Shown here piece by piece: positions 12,248-23,886 of a stretch of DNA of 64,000 nucleotides; positions within the stretch are counted from its first letter, which is position 1, and each line of letters starts with the position of its first letter. The position numbers and the translations under genes were made by a program. The DNA comes from Lutjanus erythropterus. Lineage: Eukaryota; Chordata; Actinopteri; Lutjaniformes; Lutjanidae. The stretch is from positions 18,740,695 through 18,804,694 of the forward strand of contig CM034606.1 in assembly GCA_020091685.1 (NCBI GenBank), in the 5' to 3' direction. The notes under the pieces were generated by a model that saw nothing but the letters and a program-made list of their open reading frames with translations, made no database searches and was not told where the DNA came from.

Positions 12248-13993
12248 GTTTTCACAGGTATTTAAGCTGTAGTTTAAGAAGGGCAGCAACATGTGCTTTC
12301 TTTCCTTTTTGTATTGATATGAAGTCTGTTTGGCTTTACTTGGTCTTTTGCAGCTTCATTTTCATGTTCATTTATGTTTCTCTAATCTGTGTATCCTTGT
12401 GTTTTTGAGAATTCATGTCTAATTTAATTTAGTATTGCTTAGAGTCTACGTGCACATGGTATGCATGTTTATAATTTTATACTGCTGAGACCATTTTACC
12501 TTAAACTCTGCATTGATTTCAAGTCTAATTTGAAAAGCGATCAAATTGAGCTTTCAGTTTCAATAATAGAAAACAAAAAATGGGATTGCAATTACCCCCC
12601 AACCTTTTATTTTTTCTCTGCACTGTAGTATAGTCAAATTTCTATTTTAAGTTTGCCGTGCAAAAGGGTTAAAATACTACAAATGTCCCATCCTTCTGTT
12701 CCACTGCATGGAATCACAGCAACCAGCCATGCCATCATGTGCACAGCAGCCCTGGGACTAGTCTTTTCTGGTGCTGATTATCAGGCAGAGCCAGCCATGT
12801 CTTATTCTCCCCCTCATTTTTGCTCCACTCCCTTTAGCCCACTACCCACCCTAGGAAATCATGGAAGCCAGAGGAGAACTGATATGTAGACATCAAAACA
12901 TGGTTAATGTTATAATTGGCGCTTTGAGCTGTGTGCACTGATGCTCAGAGAGCGAGATGGAGACAGACAGAGAGGGATGTGTGTAGAGGACATGGCGGTG
13001 ACCTTCAAACATCTCAGTAGGCGGCGTCTCTGCCTCCTATTTAGAGATCAGCTCTCTCTCTTTTAGCAACGTGGCTCTGTGAGGTCGACCCTGTGGCTGA
13101 AAATACAGCCACATACCAAGAAGGATGGCAAAGTGTTAGGTTTACGCGTCACCATAACCAGAGACACTGCCCTCAGCAACCTATCTCAATTAACCTCCGA
13201 GGGGGCTAAGCTAATATGCTAATTGTCATTCTTCGAGCGGGCCAGCAGCAGGCTCAGGTTTCCCTCTGCATGCCAGCAATGTGCCTTCATAGCCACCATA
13301 CTACAACATTAAGATTGCACCCCATTTGGCAGCATCCCAGTCAGCGTCTATTAGTTAAGTGAGCACCCAACACTAATAAAATAGCATGTTTTTTATGGGG
13401 AAACACAAGTCGGACTGACAGCGAAGGCCAACCTACAAGCTGAGCCCTGTTGAGCCAGCGGGAGCGGGCCTGCTGCACAATGATTTTACCTCTTGACTTC
13501 TTCTGACATTTTCGAGAGTGGCTGCGCAGAATGAATAGCCCAGCTGTCAATTACAGCCTTGTTTGATGCCCGCAAAAGTGAAATCCCAGAAGGTGCTGTC
13601 TCGCTCAGGTTCCGTCTGCTGCTGCATCGCTCTGAAAGCTGTGAAATGTATCTAGACGTGAAGCAAGCGAGGCAAGCGAGACCATTTCAGAGTGGCATGG
13701 GCTTTGTAAGATGATGCGCCCAGTGTTGAGCTCCAAATGACAGCATGTGTAGACATCATGTACAGATGATGCACAGAGTGCATGGGTTCATCACTGGATG
13801 CCTCATTAAAGATTGATGATGATGTAGAGCTGCCATGCTGCTCTCTGACAGTCTGTCATTGAGATTAGGCAACACTTTAATTGGTCAGTAGTTGTAGGAT
13901 TATTAAATTGCCCTGCTGCCCTCCTGGGGACCGTTTGGACAGTAGATATCTTTAATCTGCATTGATCTCCATGGATGAACTTATACCTGCCTG

Positions 13994-14599
13994 GTCTCAT
14001 TCCCAACTCATCAAATACTGACGGGTTGTCCTATGTTGTCGTCCATCATGATGGATGACAGTCTTTGATCACTGAGCCCTCTACTGTTGTAACATGATTT
14101 AAAATCTTCCTTTTTTTCAGGTAGTGTGTCCCCTCAGAGTTGCCATAGAGTTTTTGCCTGAATTCTATTTTTGTTCATTGCACTGCGACTCCATATTGAG
14201 TTTAATAATTTTTTTTTTTGAAGATACAAGTAAGTTACGGACACGTGGTGCTAAGACAAAGACCTGTTTAGACCCTGCAACAATATCAACGTCCGTTACG
14301 ATATTTCACTGCAGACATCGTTATATGTCTTTTCTGTAGACATCACCTAACCCTAGTGTTGCGGATTATGGCTCGAACAAACACATGACTTTCAGGAGAC
14401 GGCTCGTGTCCCATATTAAAACCAAAACATTATTACAGATTAAAAGGCACATAACATTGCATCACATCATGTGACTTTGATCTTGCTTCAGTGACATCAC
14501 GTGACGTGCATAATGTAACAAACTTATTGCACCTGTATGAGATGCTGAGGGGCAGTTACAAAACATTGATTACTGATGAGTTGGAATAAGAATGGGTTG
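13994..14599. mobile_element. inverted-terminal element (CATTCCCAACTCATCA)
   Basis: The left end, TCTCATTCCCAACTCATCAAATACTGA, is matched in reverse complement by the right end near 14566-14599 (read inward: CCCATTCTTATTCCAACTCATCAGTAATCA). The interior has ATGACTTTCAGGAGACGGCTCG and CGTGACGTGCATAATGTAAC words seen in fish repeats. No transposase and no clear target duplication. Confidence 0.55.
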
Positions 14600-15568
14600 C
14601 TTATGTAGATCCAAATGTAACTCATGATCTCCTCCACCGATTATGTGCTTTGAGTTTTGGTGTCAGTGATTCTCATAGATAGTTGTATATTCCTGTTTAT
14701 GAAACATCATCAGAAACTATGTAAATGAATTCACTCGACCCATTCACACAGTCTTACAGAGCCACAATCTCTGCAGTTTTATGAACAACTTGGTCTGCTT
14801 ATAATCTCAGTCAGCATGTACTTTCACTCTACTGACTTGCTATGTCTTTCCATCATGGCTGCACTCACTGTGCATCACTGTACGAAGTTGCTTGCTATGG
14901 CTTCATTACCAGATGTAATGTCTTATTCTTTGCTCCTGTCTTGTCAGATGGACTTTCATAATGCCTGGAAGTGGACATGTGCCCTGTGAGCCCATTCCTC
15001 CCTTTGCTTTTTATAGCTACAGGGTTGTGGATCAGTCTGTATATGGATGGCTTTTCTTGACAGTTTTCAGTGGAAATACTTCTGTATTATCAGTTCAGTG
15101 GTGGTCGAGTTACAGAAATGTGGCTCCATGGTAATTATGAAACACTAGAATTCAAAATAGATTGCAGCATTGTTAACACTCTGCTTAGAAATGTGAGAAT
15201 ACAATTGATTGTGAACAGCGGGCAGATGTACGTGTGCATGATAAGAAAGTAATTTGTAATATTGTTTCAGCACTGATGGTCATTAATACTCACTGTGTTG
15301 TTTTCTTCCTCGTTGTCAATCAGGATTCACACTCTGGATGCTCCTGGGTAGTTTGCGGTCTGTGTCGAAATGCGCGGTTCAATTATGATGTTGCAGCAGG
15401 GATTAGTTCTAATATTCAGACAATGTAACGCCGTCTATGGGGCTCATCTAAGACATGGAATCCATTGGCCACAGTGACACACAGCAGTTGTGTGCTATCT
15501 CCGTGTTTTGGCAGGATGCGTTCAACATAATGACCACGGGCCTCAGCTATTCTGCACAAGTGGAGATT

Positions 15569-15589
15569 TTCAGCACCATGGAGAGCTCT
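15569..15589 (+). promoter_or_regulatory. candidate RE1 (REST/NRSF) site
   Basis: TTCAGCACCATGGAGAGCTCT matches the canonical 21-bp RE1 in all of the left half and most of the right half. Differences are a tolerated C/T at position 11, G for C at 15, T for G at 19 and T for C at 21. REST represses neuronal genes in non-neuronal cells. A site within a neuronal channel intron is plausible, but this is only a motif match. Confidence 0.35.
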
Positions 15590-15719
15590 GGAGGGGAGAC
15601 TGAGCAAGGCTTCTCATCCACATGTACTGTATGAGTGACTGTGTTAGTGCTGTCGAGTACTTTCAAAGTGTTTATTAAACATTTCATATGTTTGTTGAAG
15701 CACTCTGTGGCAGGGTAAC

Positions 15720-16320
15720 ACCAACAAAGGTTAATTTTTAAACCTGAATCCAAAACCATGGTTGAATTTTGCACCAATGCTGCACCAAACTATAAAACTA
15801 ACTTAACTTTTAAAAAGATTCAATTTAAACCTCTCTTTAAACGTCAGTTTAGTTTTTACTCTAAACCTGGATTAAATTTAATATTGTTGCAACAGAACTT
15901 AATTTAAAATGTGAGTCAGTATTAACTTTGAAGTTCCTTGAAGAAAATTTAGGGAAAGACTGCTGAGTTTTGTTTTGGTTTTAGTTAACTAGAAAACAGA
16001 GTAACATTTACTTAACTTTTTAAACAGCTGGCAAACAATATAACTTTTTTTTTTTGCTAGCTAGCAAACAATGCATTATTTTGTTAAGGAATCCAGAGCA
16101 GTGGATGGTTAGTTTTAGTAAGTTTTCCCCTCTCTTTTATATTTACTAGGTTCCGATAGCACTGAAATTGAATTTTTTTTGTGTAGTTTGAATAAGCAAG
16201 CATCTCCATATTTATTAAACTTTGTTTCATTTTGGTTTACATCACTAAACTTAGATTTACTAAACTGAGATTAGTTTTTAATTGTGCAACAAAGCTCTGG
16301 TTCATTTTAAATCAGTCTAC
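15720..16320. repeat. probable AT-rich inverted element
   Basis: Left part words (GGTTAATTTTTAAACC, TTTTGCACCAATGCTGCACC, ACTAACTTAACTTT) are mirrored at the right by AGTTTTTAATTGTGCAACAAAGC and TTACTAAACTGAGATTAG. Between them are repeated AACTTAATTTAAA-like words. Limits and family are uncertain. Confidence 0.35.
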
Positions 16321-17898
16321 GATTCTGTCATTCAAATCATATAACAAAATGAATGCAAAGGAAAAAAACTAATTGCATGCACCACAGTTACTTCTTTACT
16401 TTTCAGACAGTAGTCGTTTCATAGCAATAGGCTTTTATGGAAGATTTGACTGGACACAATTCAGCTCATTTCACAGAGCAGCTCCATGTCTTTAATGCTA
16501 AGCCAGACATTAACAAAAGCAAGCTTTAATTGGCTGCACTGAAACTGAGCAGGGATGTGAACAAGTTGCTCATATACAGCAGCAGCATTGGAGTAGTGGC
16601 TGTGCATGGCAAGACTATCTGAGCATCCTTTTACTCAGACAGTGATAAGGAGTGCAGCATCTGGTGGAGAACTGGCTGAAGATCAAAGTAAAGTTTTTCT
16701 TCATATCTTGCGCACTCAGTATATCGTCAGGGCTTGAAACAACACAGCATTCTTTTTGTATTTGCCTTGAAATCCAGTGTACAAGAGGAGAATATAAATG
16801 TACTGAGGACATGTATGTAAATTCAAAAAAACCCTCTTTAACATAAAGTCCAAAGTCCTGCAAGTACAAGTAAGTAAGCAACAATACACTGATGACAGTG
16901 CTATTCTTAGATGCTTACCAGCTGTGGGGCTGGAAATGTAAAGTTTGTCATGAGAGTGTAGCTAAGGGAAAGGGGTTTATCCCCTTGGGAGCATTTGCTC
17001 AGCAGATTTCATGGCGAACTGCTTATTAGATTATGCATATTAGATTACGTTATGTGCAAAGTTGACATTTTGGCCTGAGGCATGCCGCTAGGAGGAAGCT
17101 CATGAGTGTTCAGAATCGACAGGGTTCATTCTTTGGGGAGCATATATGCACTCAGTAAATGTCATGGATATAAATTTCTTGTGTCACCAGAAAGTTTTGC
17201 TCACAGAAATCAAGTGGCCAGAACATATGGTGTCACAGAAAGACTTAAAGGAATTGTAACTCATGAGTTCGGCAAATGAATCTTGGTAAAATTAAAAAAA
17301 TAAAACTCTGATGAATAGTAAAAAAAAACAAAAAACAGATAGAGCCTGACCAAGACTGGAGATAGACATGAGATCGTTATTTGAGACATAAACACACATT
17401 TTTAATAAGAATCGCTTAAATGAAATGTTATTTATAAAGACTGTGATATTCTGTAGTATTTTCATTGTTTTCTGACGGACCAACCATGTCAAAGCAATAC
17501 TATTTCTACATTACTGCAGACACATCTTTGGTATTTCTGTACTGATGTTTCTTATCAGTCTACATATTTGCCAATACAGTATATCTCCCATAAGTTAATA
17601 TCAGATGATAATATTAACTCATTGAATTTTCACTGTCCTGACCAGAGGTGTATAGTAATGAAGTAGATGTACTTCGTTACACTACTTAAGTATTTTTTTT
17701 GAGAATTTGTACTTTACTTGAGTTGTTTTTTTTATCAGGACTTTTACTTTTACTTCACTACATTTAAAAGTTTAAAAAGATACTTTTACTTCGTTACTTT
17801 GACATTTGCCACCTCGTTACTCGTTACAAATTAAAATAATCTCTGCATGAGATTCCGAGAGGACGAGAAGAACCATGTAGGCTACGGTACTCTCGCGC

Positions 17899-17905
17899 TA
17901 TAAAT
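17899..17905 (+). promoter_or_regulatory. TATA box of the Tol2-like transposase gene
   Basis: TATAAAT lies in a CpG-rich stretch (17880-17935), 47 bases before the likely initiator ATG at 17946. Transcription would be expected to start near 17929. The upstream in-frame ATG at 17904 overlaps the TATA box and so is unlikely to be in the mRNA. Confidence 0.5.
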
Positions 17906-17945
17906 GCGGAATGCGCGCGGGGGCGGCAGAGAGATCACTACAAAC

Positions 17946-18170
17946 ATGGCAGCCGCAGAGCATGTGGATGAGGGAGACACAGAAGACGGCGCACAGCGTT
18001 CAACAGAAGCTGACGGTGACGGTCACCCCTGGTCTTACTTGGAAAGTATGTTCAGGTACCTCGGGATGGAGGGAAATTCCTACCGAATGAAGTGCATCTT
18101 ATGCCTTCCAAAGTGCCACGAAATAAAGGCCTTCAGGAACTCACTGTCCAACCTCAAAAAACACATCGAA
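17946..18170 (+). pseudogene. first exon of Tol2-like transposase (BED region), rest deleted
   Basis: Seventy-five codons run from ATG (context AAACATGG) to a GTAAGT donor at 18171, ending exactly on a codon boundary. An acidic, poorly conserved start (residues 1-26) is followed by HPWSYLESMF (27-36) and MKCILCLP (48-55). The CxxC pair is at 50 and 53, and SNLKKHIE (68-75) brings the first zinc-binding histidine at 73. Known Tol2 transposase has the same order (HPW-YL, MKCVLCLP, SNLRKHIE) and then a second histidine a few residues on. Here that second histidine would lie past the splice site, so the zinc finger is incomplete within this exon. No RNase H-like catalytic domain follows within the element. 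The call is firm by motif order; activity as a transposase is excluded. Confidence 0.85.
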
Positions 18171-18236
18171 GTAAGTGCATTAAGTAAGCAATGTTATTTC
18201 ATGTGGCAGGAGGGATTTAAAAGTTTTAGCCAACAT

Positions 18237-18331
18237 TACGGGCAAGTTGCTAACGTAACGACGTGCTAGCATGGTTGCGAGCTAGTAGCAAGTTGCTAAC
18301 GCTATGTGCTAACGTTAGCAACTTGCCCGTA
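18237..18331. repeat. 20-bp perfect inverted repeat in the hAT interior
   Basis: TACGGGCAAGTTGCTAACGT (18237-18256) is exactly reverse-complementary to 18312-18331, with a 55-base loop. The 14-mer GCAAGTTGCTAACG occurs a third time inside the loop at 18288-18301 in direct orientation. It lies just after the transposase exon donor. Confidence 0.85.
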
Positions 18332-18367
18332 TCACACGTGTGGTGGTGTCATCAACAAATAAACCTA

Positions 18368-18368
<1 letters not shown>

Positions 18369-18437
<69 letters not shown>
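18369..18437. repeat. (CA)n microsatellite, 69 bp
   Basis: Uninterrupted CA dinucleotides inside the Tol2-like element, so the array expanded after or was carried by the insertion. Confidence 0.97.
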
Positions 18438-18440
<3 letters not shown>

Positions 18441-19126
18441 TGTTCTGCAGGAGTGTCAATAAACAGGGTTAGCATCTTAACTCGAACGAGGCAGTTTTCC
18501 TCCCACATGATACATTTTTAATATCAAGTGCTTCACTTTTTTGAAAAATACACAAATAAATCATACAAAATCTGTAACTTGAAGTTAAGCAATAGGCTAT
18601 TGAAAATGTGTCTGTTCAAGCTCAGTGTCCATGTTTTAGCTTTAAACAATAGATAAAATATAGTTTGTTTGTGTGGTGTTACTGTGCCTCAGCTCATGAG
18701 GATTCCCCCAACATAGTTAAAAAGTGGAAAAAGTGGTTCTTATGTTAAAGACGTTGTTTATTTGTTGAATGGTATTCTATACCACATTTCATTCACCTGA
18801 AAAAGTGAAATAAAAAACAAGGAGAGAATAATTTTGGGTTGTTTGGTTTCCTTTCATGTGTACTATAAAATACTTGTACTTGTACTTTTGATACTTGAGT
18901 ATATTTTTTCACAAGATACTTTTGATACTTAAGTACATTTAATGTGAGGTACTTTAAGACTTTTACTCAAGTAATATTTTTTTAGGTGACTTTAACTTTT
19001 ACCAAAGTCATTTTCAGTTATGGTACTTATACTTTTACTTAGTTATTTTTTTCAAGTACTTTATACACCTCTGGTCCTGACCACCAAGGCGTGGGTGTCA
19101 GCTGAGTGCTTTGGCAGTAGACCTTC

Positions 19127-19328
19127 TTCATAGCAGACGTTTTGATGTCACATCAGGACACAGGTGTAATTAATAACATTAGTAATGGCTGCATTCATTT
19201 GAATTTACCAGTTCCAGATCTCTGGTGTCGTCCGTGCTGCCTCACTGTTGGTTTACTGGGACAGATAATTAATGTTATTAGTTCCACCTGTGCTTTTCCT
19301 GCCACGACAAGTCAAACTGTCTGCTGTG
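19127..19328. mobile_element. foldback MITE, about 200 bp
   Basis: Left arm words AGCAGACGTTTTGATGTC, ACACAGGTGTAATTAATAACATTA are mirrored in reverse complement by the right arm (read inward: CAGCAGACAGTTTGACTTG, GCACAGGTGGAACTAATAACATTA). Arms are about 60 bp and imperfect, with a short spacer near 19200-19255. It sits about 45 bp beyond the target duplication of the Tol2-like element. Confidence 0.6.
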
Positions 19329-20169
19329 AAAAAAAGCCCACCACCAAACAGCTGAATCCACTGGTTGTGATATTATTGTTGATAACTTTGTTTTTACCAC
19401 AACTTGTTATTACTTGAGGTTTTACTTTACATTTTACAAAAAACACACACAGGGACTACTAATCAGTGTCATCATATATTTGGATCAATATAGTATAATT
19501 ATATCTACTGTTTGCCTATAAACATGTAGTAGGATAAGGAAATATTCATTAATCTGACTTGTATATAATAACACAGTCAGTCAGTACTGCAGTTTGCCAG
19601 CGAGGCTTATTTTCAGTTCATGACCTCTAAATATGGCTTGTAAATAAACAGTTGAGTATCTGGAAAAACAAAAGGATAACGGCTAATGTGTGTTATTTTC
19701 CCTGTGGGAGAGGGCTTAGAGATTTTGAATAAAAACCTTTCTGTGAGTGGTCAGAGTCTCAGGAGCACAAGTCGAGTGGATCATCTGCAGGAACGGGCGG
19801 TAATGGTCTGAGATCTGACATTAAGAAACAGACTTTCGAGTGCAGTCATTTGGCGTGTCTTGAGACAAAAGTGAGAAACACTTAGATGTTTACAAATTCT
19901 TCTCTAGCATCATTTCTATGTAGAAATCGTGACTACCAAGAACAGATTTGGTGACATAGTTGGATTTTGGGTTAAGCCTAAAAAGAAAAACGTGAGAAGG
20001 AGTTTAGTTTGAGCAATGACAATTACTTCAGACACTTTGGGCACCCTTTAAATTTAAGTTAAAATCCTTCTAACCAAGAGTTGGTTACCTTGCTGTGAGT
20101 TGAATATGTGCATCTCATCACCTCCAGCTCCTTATATAACATCACAATGACTGCTCCTTCATATTTCAT

Positions 20170-20575
20170 TACTCCCTGCAATAGTTGAAACTCCTCTACT
20201 GATTAAAAAAAAAAAAAAAAACCAAAAAGTTAGCTTGTCTCGTTTTTGCACATATTTAACCTCAGTGACAAACATATTGCATTTCCTGTTACTGCTTCAC
20301 AATAAAAGCCACTCCATGTTTCACCAGTTAAACAGTTTAAATGTGATGCAGCTGCGGTAAAAATGTTTGCATTACCAGTGACTTAATGCAGCTTTGATAT
20401 GGACTTAAGTGAGTGAACAATAAACACTGAGGCAGATGTCTTTGAGATAAAATCACAGTTATAACAGTAGTAACAGTCACTTTCTGTGAATCCCTTGTGC
20501 ATTTGAAAGCATTTGAATCCAGCATGGAAATGACAGACTCAGAAGTCACACGCAGTCACAAAATGTAAATGCATT
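20170..20575 (+). repeat. dispersed repeat pair, copy A
   Basis: Shares a run of words in the same order with 42455-42850: ACTCCCTGCAATA, a long A run, AGTGACAAA.ACATTG, TTT.CCAGT.AAACA.TTTTAATGTGA, GCAG..GTA..AAATGTTTG, GATATGG, GAACA.TAAACACTGAG, and GATTCCAG or GAATCCAGC. A paralogous repeat of about 400 bp is the simplest reading. No long conserved frame supports coding. Confidence 0.6.
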
Positions 20576-20659
20576 ATTTAAAAAAATGCCAACAAAAATA
20601 ATATCAAAAACTTGGTTTGATTTGATGATTTAATGAAAAATAGTTTCATGTGTATTTTT

Positions 20660-20890
20660 TAGAGGTGCAGCTAACAATTATTTTCATTAACCATTAATTT
20701 GCGTTTTCATGATTGATTGATTAAAAGTTTAGTCTTTAAAATGTCAAAAAATTCTCATTACAGTTTCCCAGAGCCCAAAGTGACGTCTTTAAATTGTCCG
20801 ACCAACAGTCTAAATCAAAATCATTCTTGATTTACTATCATACATGATAAAGAAAAGCACCAAAGCCTGACATTTAAGAGTCTAGTCTGG
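20660..20890 (+). repeat. CTGCAACTAA-type teleost repeat
   Basis: Starts TAGAGGTGCAGCTAACAATTATTTTCATTAACCATTAATTTG, continues with TTTCCCAGAGCCCAAAGTGACGTCTTTAAATTG, and ends near ATGATAAAGAAAAGCACCAAAGCCTGACATTTAAGA. This is the fullest copy of the family in the window (others at 5335, 8754, 10070). Confidence 0.6.
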
Positions 20891-22523
20891 TAAACATAAG
20901 CACCTGAGAACTTATTTCTCTGATTTGCTTAATGATTGATATCCTGGTTGAGTGATTGTGATTGTCAGCAGCTTCTCTCCTGCACATTGTCAAGTGAACA
21001 TGAGCAACAGAAGTATGCTGCTTCACCTTCTGTCTCTCTGTCCGTCTTTGCTTTTTAATTTCCCCCTTTGTTGACTTAATATCCTTTGTTATTGTATTAG
21101 TTTCCATGTCGGTATTTTCCCTCTACATCTTCTCTCTTCGCCTTTCATAGCCCGCCGATCACTCTCTTCATCTTTCTCGCCCCCTCCCGTGTCCCAAACC
21201 ATCTTCATCTGTCATTGTCCCTCAGGTCTCGCTCATGTTCCCCCAAAGGAGCCACGGTCTGAGAAGTTTGTGGCCAGACAAGACTGGTCTCTGCTGGGAA
21301 GCCCTTTGTTTAGCCCCTCCATATAAACACACGGGGACAGATCATAAGTGATATCACGGGCGACATGTTGAAACCTTAAACAGTGGAAAGGACTTGCCTT
21401 CACCAGTCACTCAGAATTAGAGAGCCTGACAACAGAGGGTTGAAGGGGAGAAAAATGGACAGCAGGAATCCTGAGCTGTCAGTTTTTGACAAATTATGAG
21501 GACATCAAATTGACATTTTCTCTTTATTTCATGGTGATTTACCCTTCCTCTTTAGGAAAGTGCCCTCTGCTTAAGGGATCATAAATGGAAAACTGTGGCC
21601 AGAGAAGCAGCCTTTCACCTGTCTCAGAAATGGTCAGGGTCAAAGTTGACAGGGGTCGCAGGAGAAATTAGCCGTGTGCATGTTCTCACATGACAGCCGG
21701 GTGAGGAGAACAAAGGCGGGGTGTCTTTTGAGGTGAAACCCTACCTATGCGAGCTGCGCTGCTGCCGTTTCCTCTTCCTGCGGGACTAGGCCTGGCCTGC
21801 TAACATGGCTGCTCTGTAATTACTCTGACACACAGCCTCTGACCATCACTGCCACGCTCCCTGTCGATCAAAGCAGCCCGTTCTTGGCTAGGCGTGCGTG
21901 TGGGTGTGAGAAATACAGGGTTTATGCGATTTAAAAATGCATGCTAGGCGATAAGAACAAAGACACACAAGTCAGGAAATACATCTCCTTGTTATAAATA
22001 GATAAAGAGGATCTTTCTGAGCCTTGTTCAGCCTTCCAGAGTCTAGTCATTACGTCCATTTCCACACTCTGCTCCCATAACACAAAGAAAGAGAGCTTCT
22101 TTGTTACACCGCAGCTACTTTTGATAAGAACATTTTGCATATAAAAGCATTTAATTAACGCAAACATTATGAATTCATCAGTGTTATCCTGCGATGTCTT
22201 GACTTTTCGTTGGTCTTTTTAGAGGAGTGAAACACGGAGAGGAGGCTGAGAGCAGCAGTGGGAAGCAGCCAGTGGGCAGGATGGCAGTGGCTGTGATATA
22301 TAGAGATTGCAATGCATAATGTGATTTACTGCTGTCTTAAGGCCAGCCTTGGCCCTGCTGTTTTTATTCACACATATAGCACACACACACTAATGGTGTG
22401 CATTAGGAGGCTGACATTTAGGCTGTGCATGCGACACAGGTGGTGGTTTGTTTTTCTGTGCAACCTCTGTGACGCATGCATGGGGGCAAGGCAGGGCAGT
22501 TTGAAACAAACCGCTACTGGAAA

Positions 22524-22620
22524 TAGGGATGTCACAATAACAGAAATGTAGTCAATACAAATGAAGTGAAATTCCTCCATTCTCTGTACTAAATTTGATA
22601 CCAAGGTAAAAAAAAACAAG
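22524..22620 (+). mobile_element. hAT-like fragment (TAGGGATGTCACAATAA)
   Basis: TAGGGATGTCACAATAACAGAAATGTAGTC followed by TTTGATACCAAGGTAAAA fits the left part of a fish hAT-type non-autonomous element. No right end found. Confidence 0.4.
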
Positions 22621-23370
22621 AATAAAATTCAGCCAGTTTCATTTTTCTTTGCCACACGAAATAAAATCTCTTCTGAGCTTTGTGGACAAAAGACTGAGGG
22701 AGATATTTACTAAGGCGGACGCAAGTTATAGTCAGGGGAGGATGCTGCCAAAAAACCCAAACGATACCCAACGCCAGGAACATAGTTGGCTATACACTGA
22801 TGGCAGCTGTCCCAAGCGAAAATAATGGTAACCTGTATTTCAGGATTAAAAGGATAACACTTTTAGATGGATTGTTTATGTAACGTTGGCACAAATTGAA
22901 ACTCACACTACGCACACTGAGTTGGAACTGTTTTCTCCTTTTGTCTGAAAAGTTTGATCTTCCTTCGGCAGACTAGAACATTTGTAGGCGTGTAGCTGTC
23001 CCTATCGGGTCCTCTATGGTACTGAAATTTTGGAAAATACACTTACTCATTTTTTTTGGCCAAGCATTAGATGAAATAATTGATATCACTCTTAAATCTG
23101 TATGCTAAATATGAAGCTACTGCTAGCATCTGGTTTAAGACTGGAAACAAGGTGATTCAGCTGGTCTGTCTGTGTCCAAAGGTAACAAATTCTGCCTACC
23201 AGCACCTCTAAAGCTTACCAGTTAACTCGTATCTCTGTTTTTTCATCTAAACTTTATCAGAAACTACGTTTAAAAACCACAAAAAGACTCCACAAGGTTA
23301 CTGGACCTGAAGTCAAGTACATGTATTCCTAAAATATTGTGTCTTTTAAGGTAGACTTAATATTACTGAT

Positions 23371-23886
23371 TAGCGGTGCAATGATCCATCTATCTTGATC
23401 GATGTATCAGTCCAGTTATCACCAATCCAATATGATTGAAGTGAAAACTGATTCATGTCATCATCTATAAAATACTCCTTTATTTTGAAATTCCCACTGC
23501 ACATCTACGTCTGTGAACCTCAACAGTTATCATTGAGCCATATTTTATACTCTTGATTAATGTTTGTGTTGTTAAGCCATGTTTTATGTGGGTTAGTGGA
23601 CTCAATTTAAAGTCAACCTGACTGCACTTTAACCGTTACAGTTATTTATGGTCATTTATGTGTTGATGTTTTGCTTTTATGGCCAAAAGCAGAAGAGAGA
23701 AAAGAAAGGAGTTGCAGCATCTTCTGAAAGTGCTATGATATTGTCTCACAGCTGTCACAGACCTCTGAATTGAATCTTATCAAAGTCATATTGTGGCAGA
23801 CTTTGTGATATCAGGAAATATCATATTGTTGTCAAAAGAATTGACGTAATATCGTAGTGCGATGGACCTTGTGATTTACACCCCTA
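23371..23886. mobile_element. non-autonomous hAT-like transposon, 516 bp
   Basis: The left end reads TAGCGGTGCAATGATCCATC and the right end reverse-complements to TAGGGGTGTAAATCACAAGG, typical of the fish TAGGGGTGTAA hAT group. Flanks are TTACTGAT (23363-23370) and TTACTGGT (23887-23894), a 7 of 8 match to a target duplication. The interior contains GATCGATGTATCAGTCCAG and GTAATATCGTAGTGCGATGG words and no transposase. Confidence 0.75.

Larger units (their letters stand above)
17643..19073 (+). mobile_element. Tol2-clade hAT transposon, internally deleted
   Basis: The left end is CAGAGGTGTATAGTAATGAAG and the right end reverse-complements to CAGAGGTGTATAAAGTACTTG, giving a perfect 12-bp terminal inverted repeat. 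The 8 bases GTCCTGAC occur directly outside on both sides (17635-17642 and 19074-19081), an exact hAT-type target duplication. The subterminal regions are full of ACTTTTACTT and AAGTACTT words, as in medaka Tol2. The element is 1431 bp, much shorter than autonomous Tol2 (about 4.7 kb). It keeps a promoter, a first transposase exon with donor, and an AATAAA at 18809-18814, while the catalytic exons are missing. It cannot move itself. The intact duplication suggests a fairly recent insertion. Confidence 0.92.
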
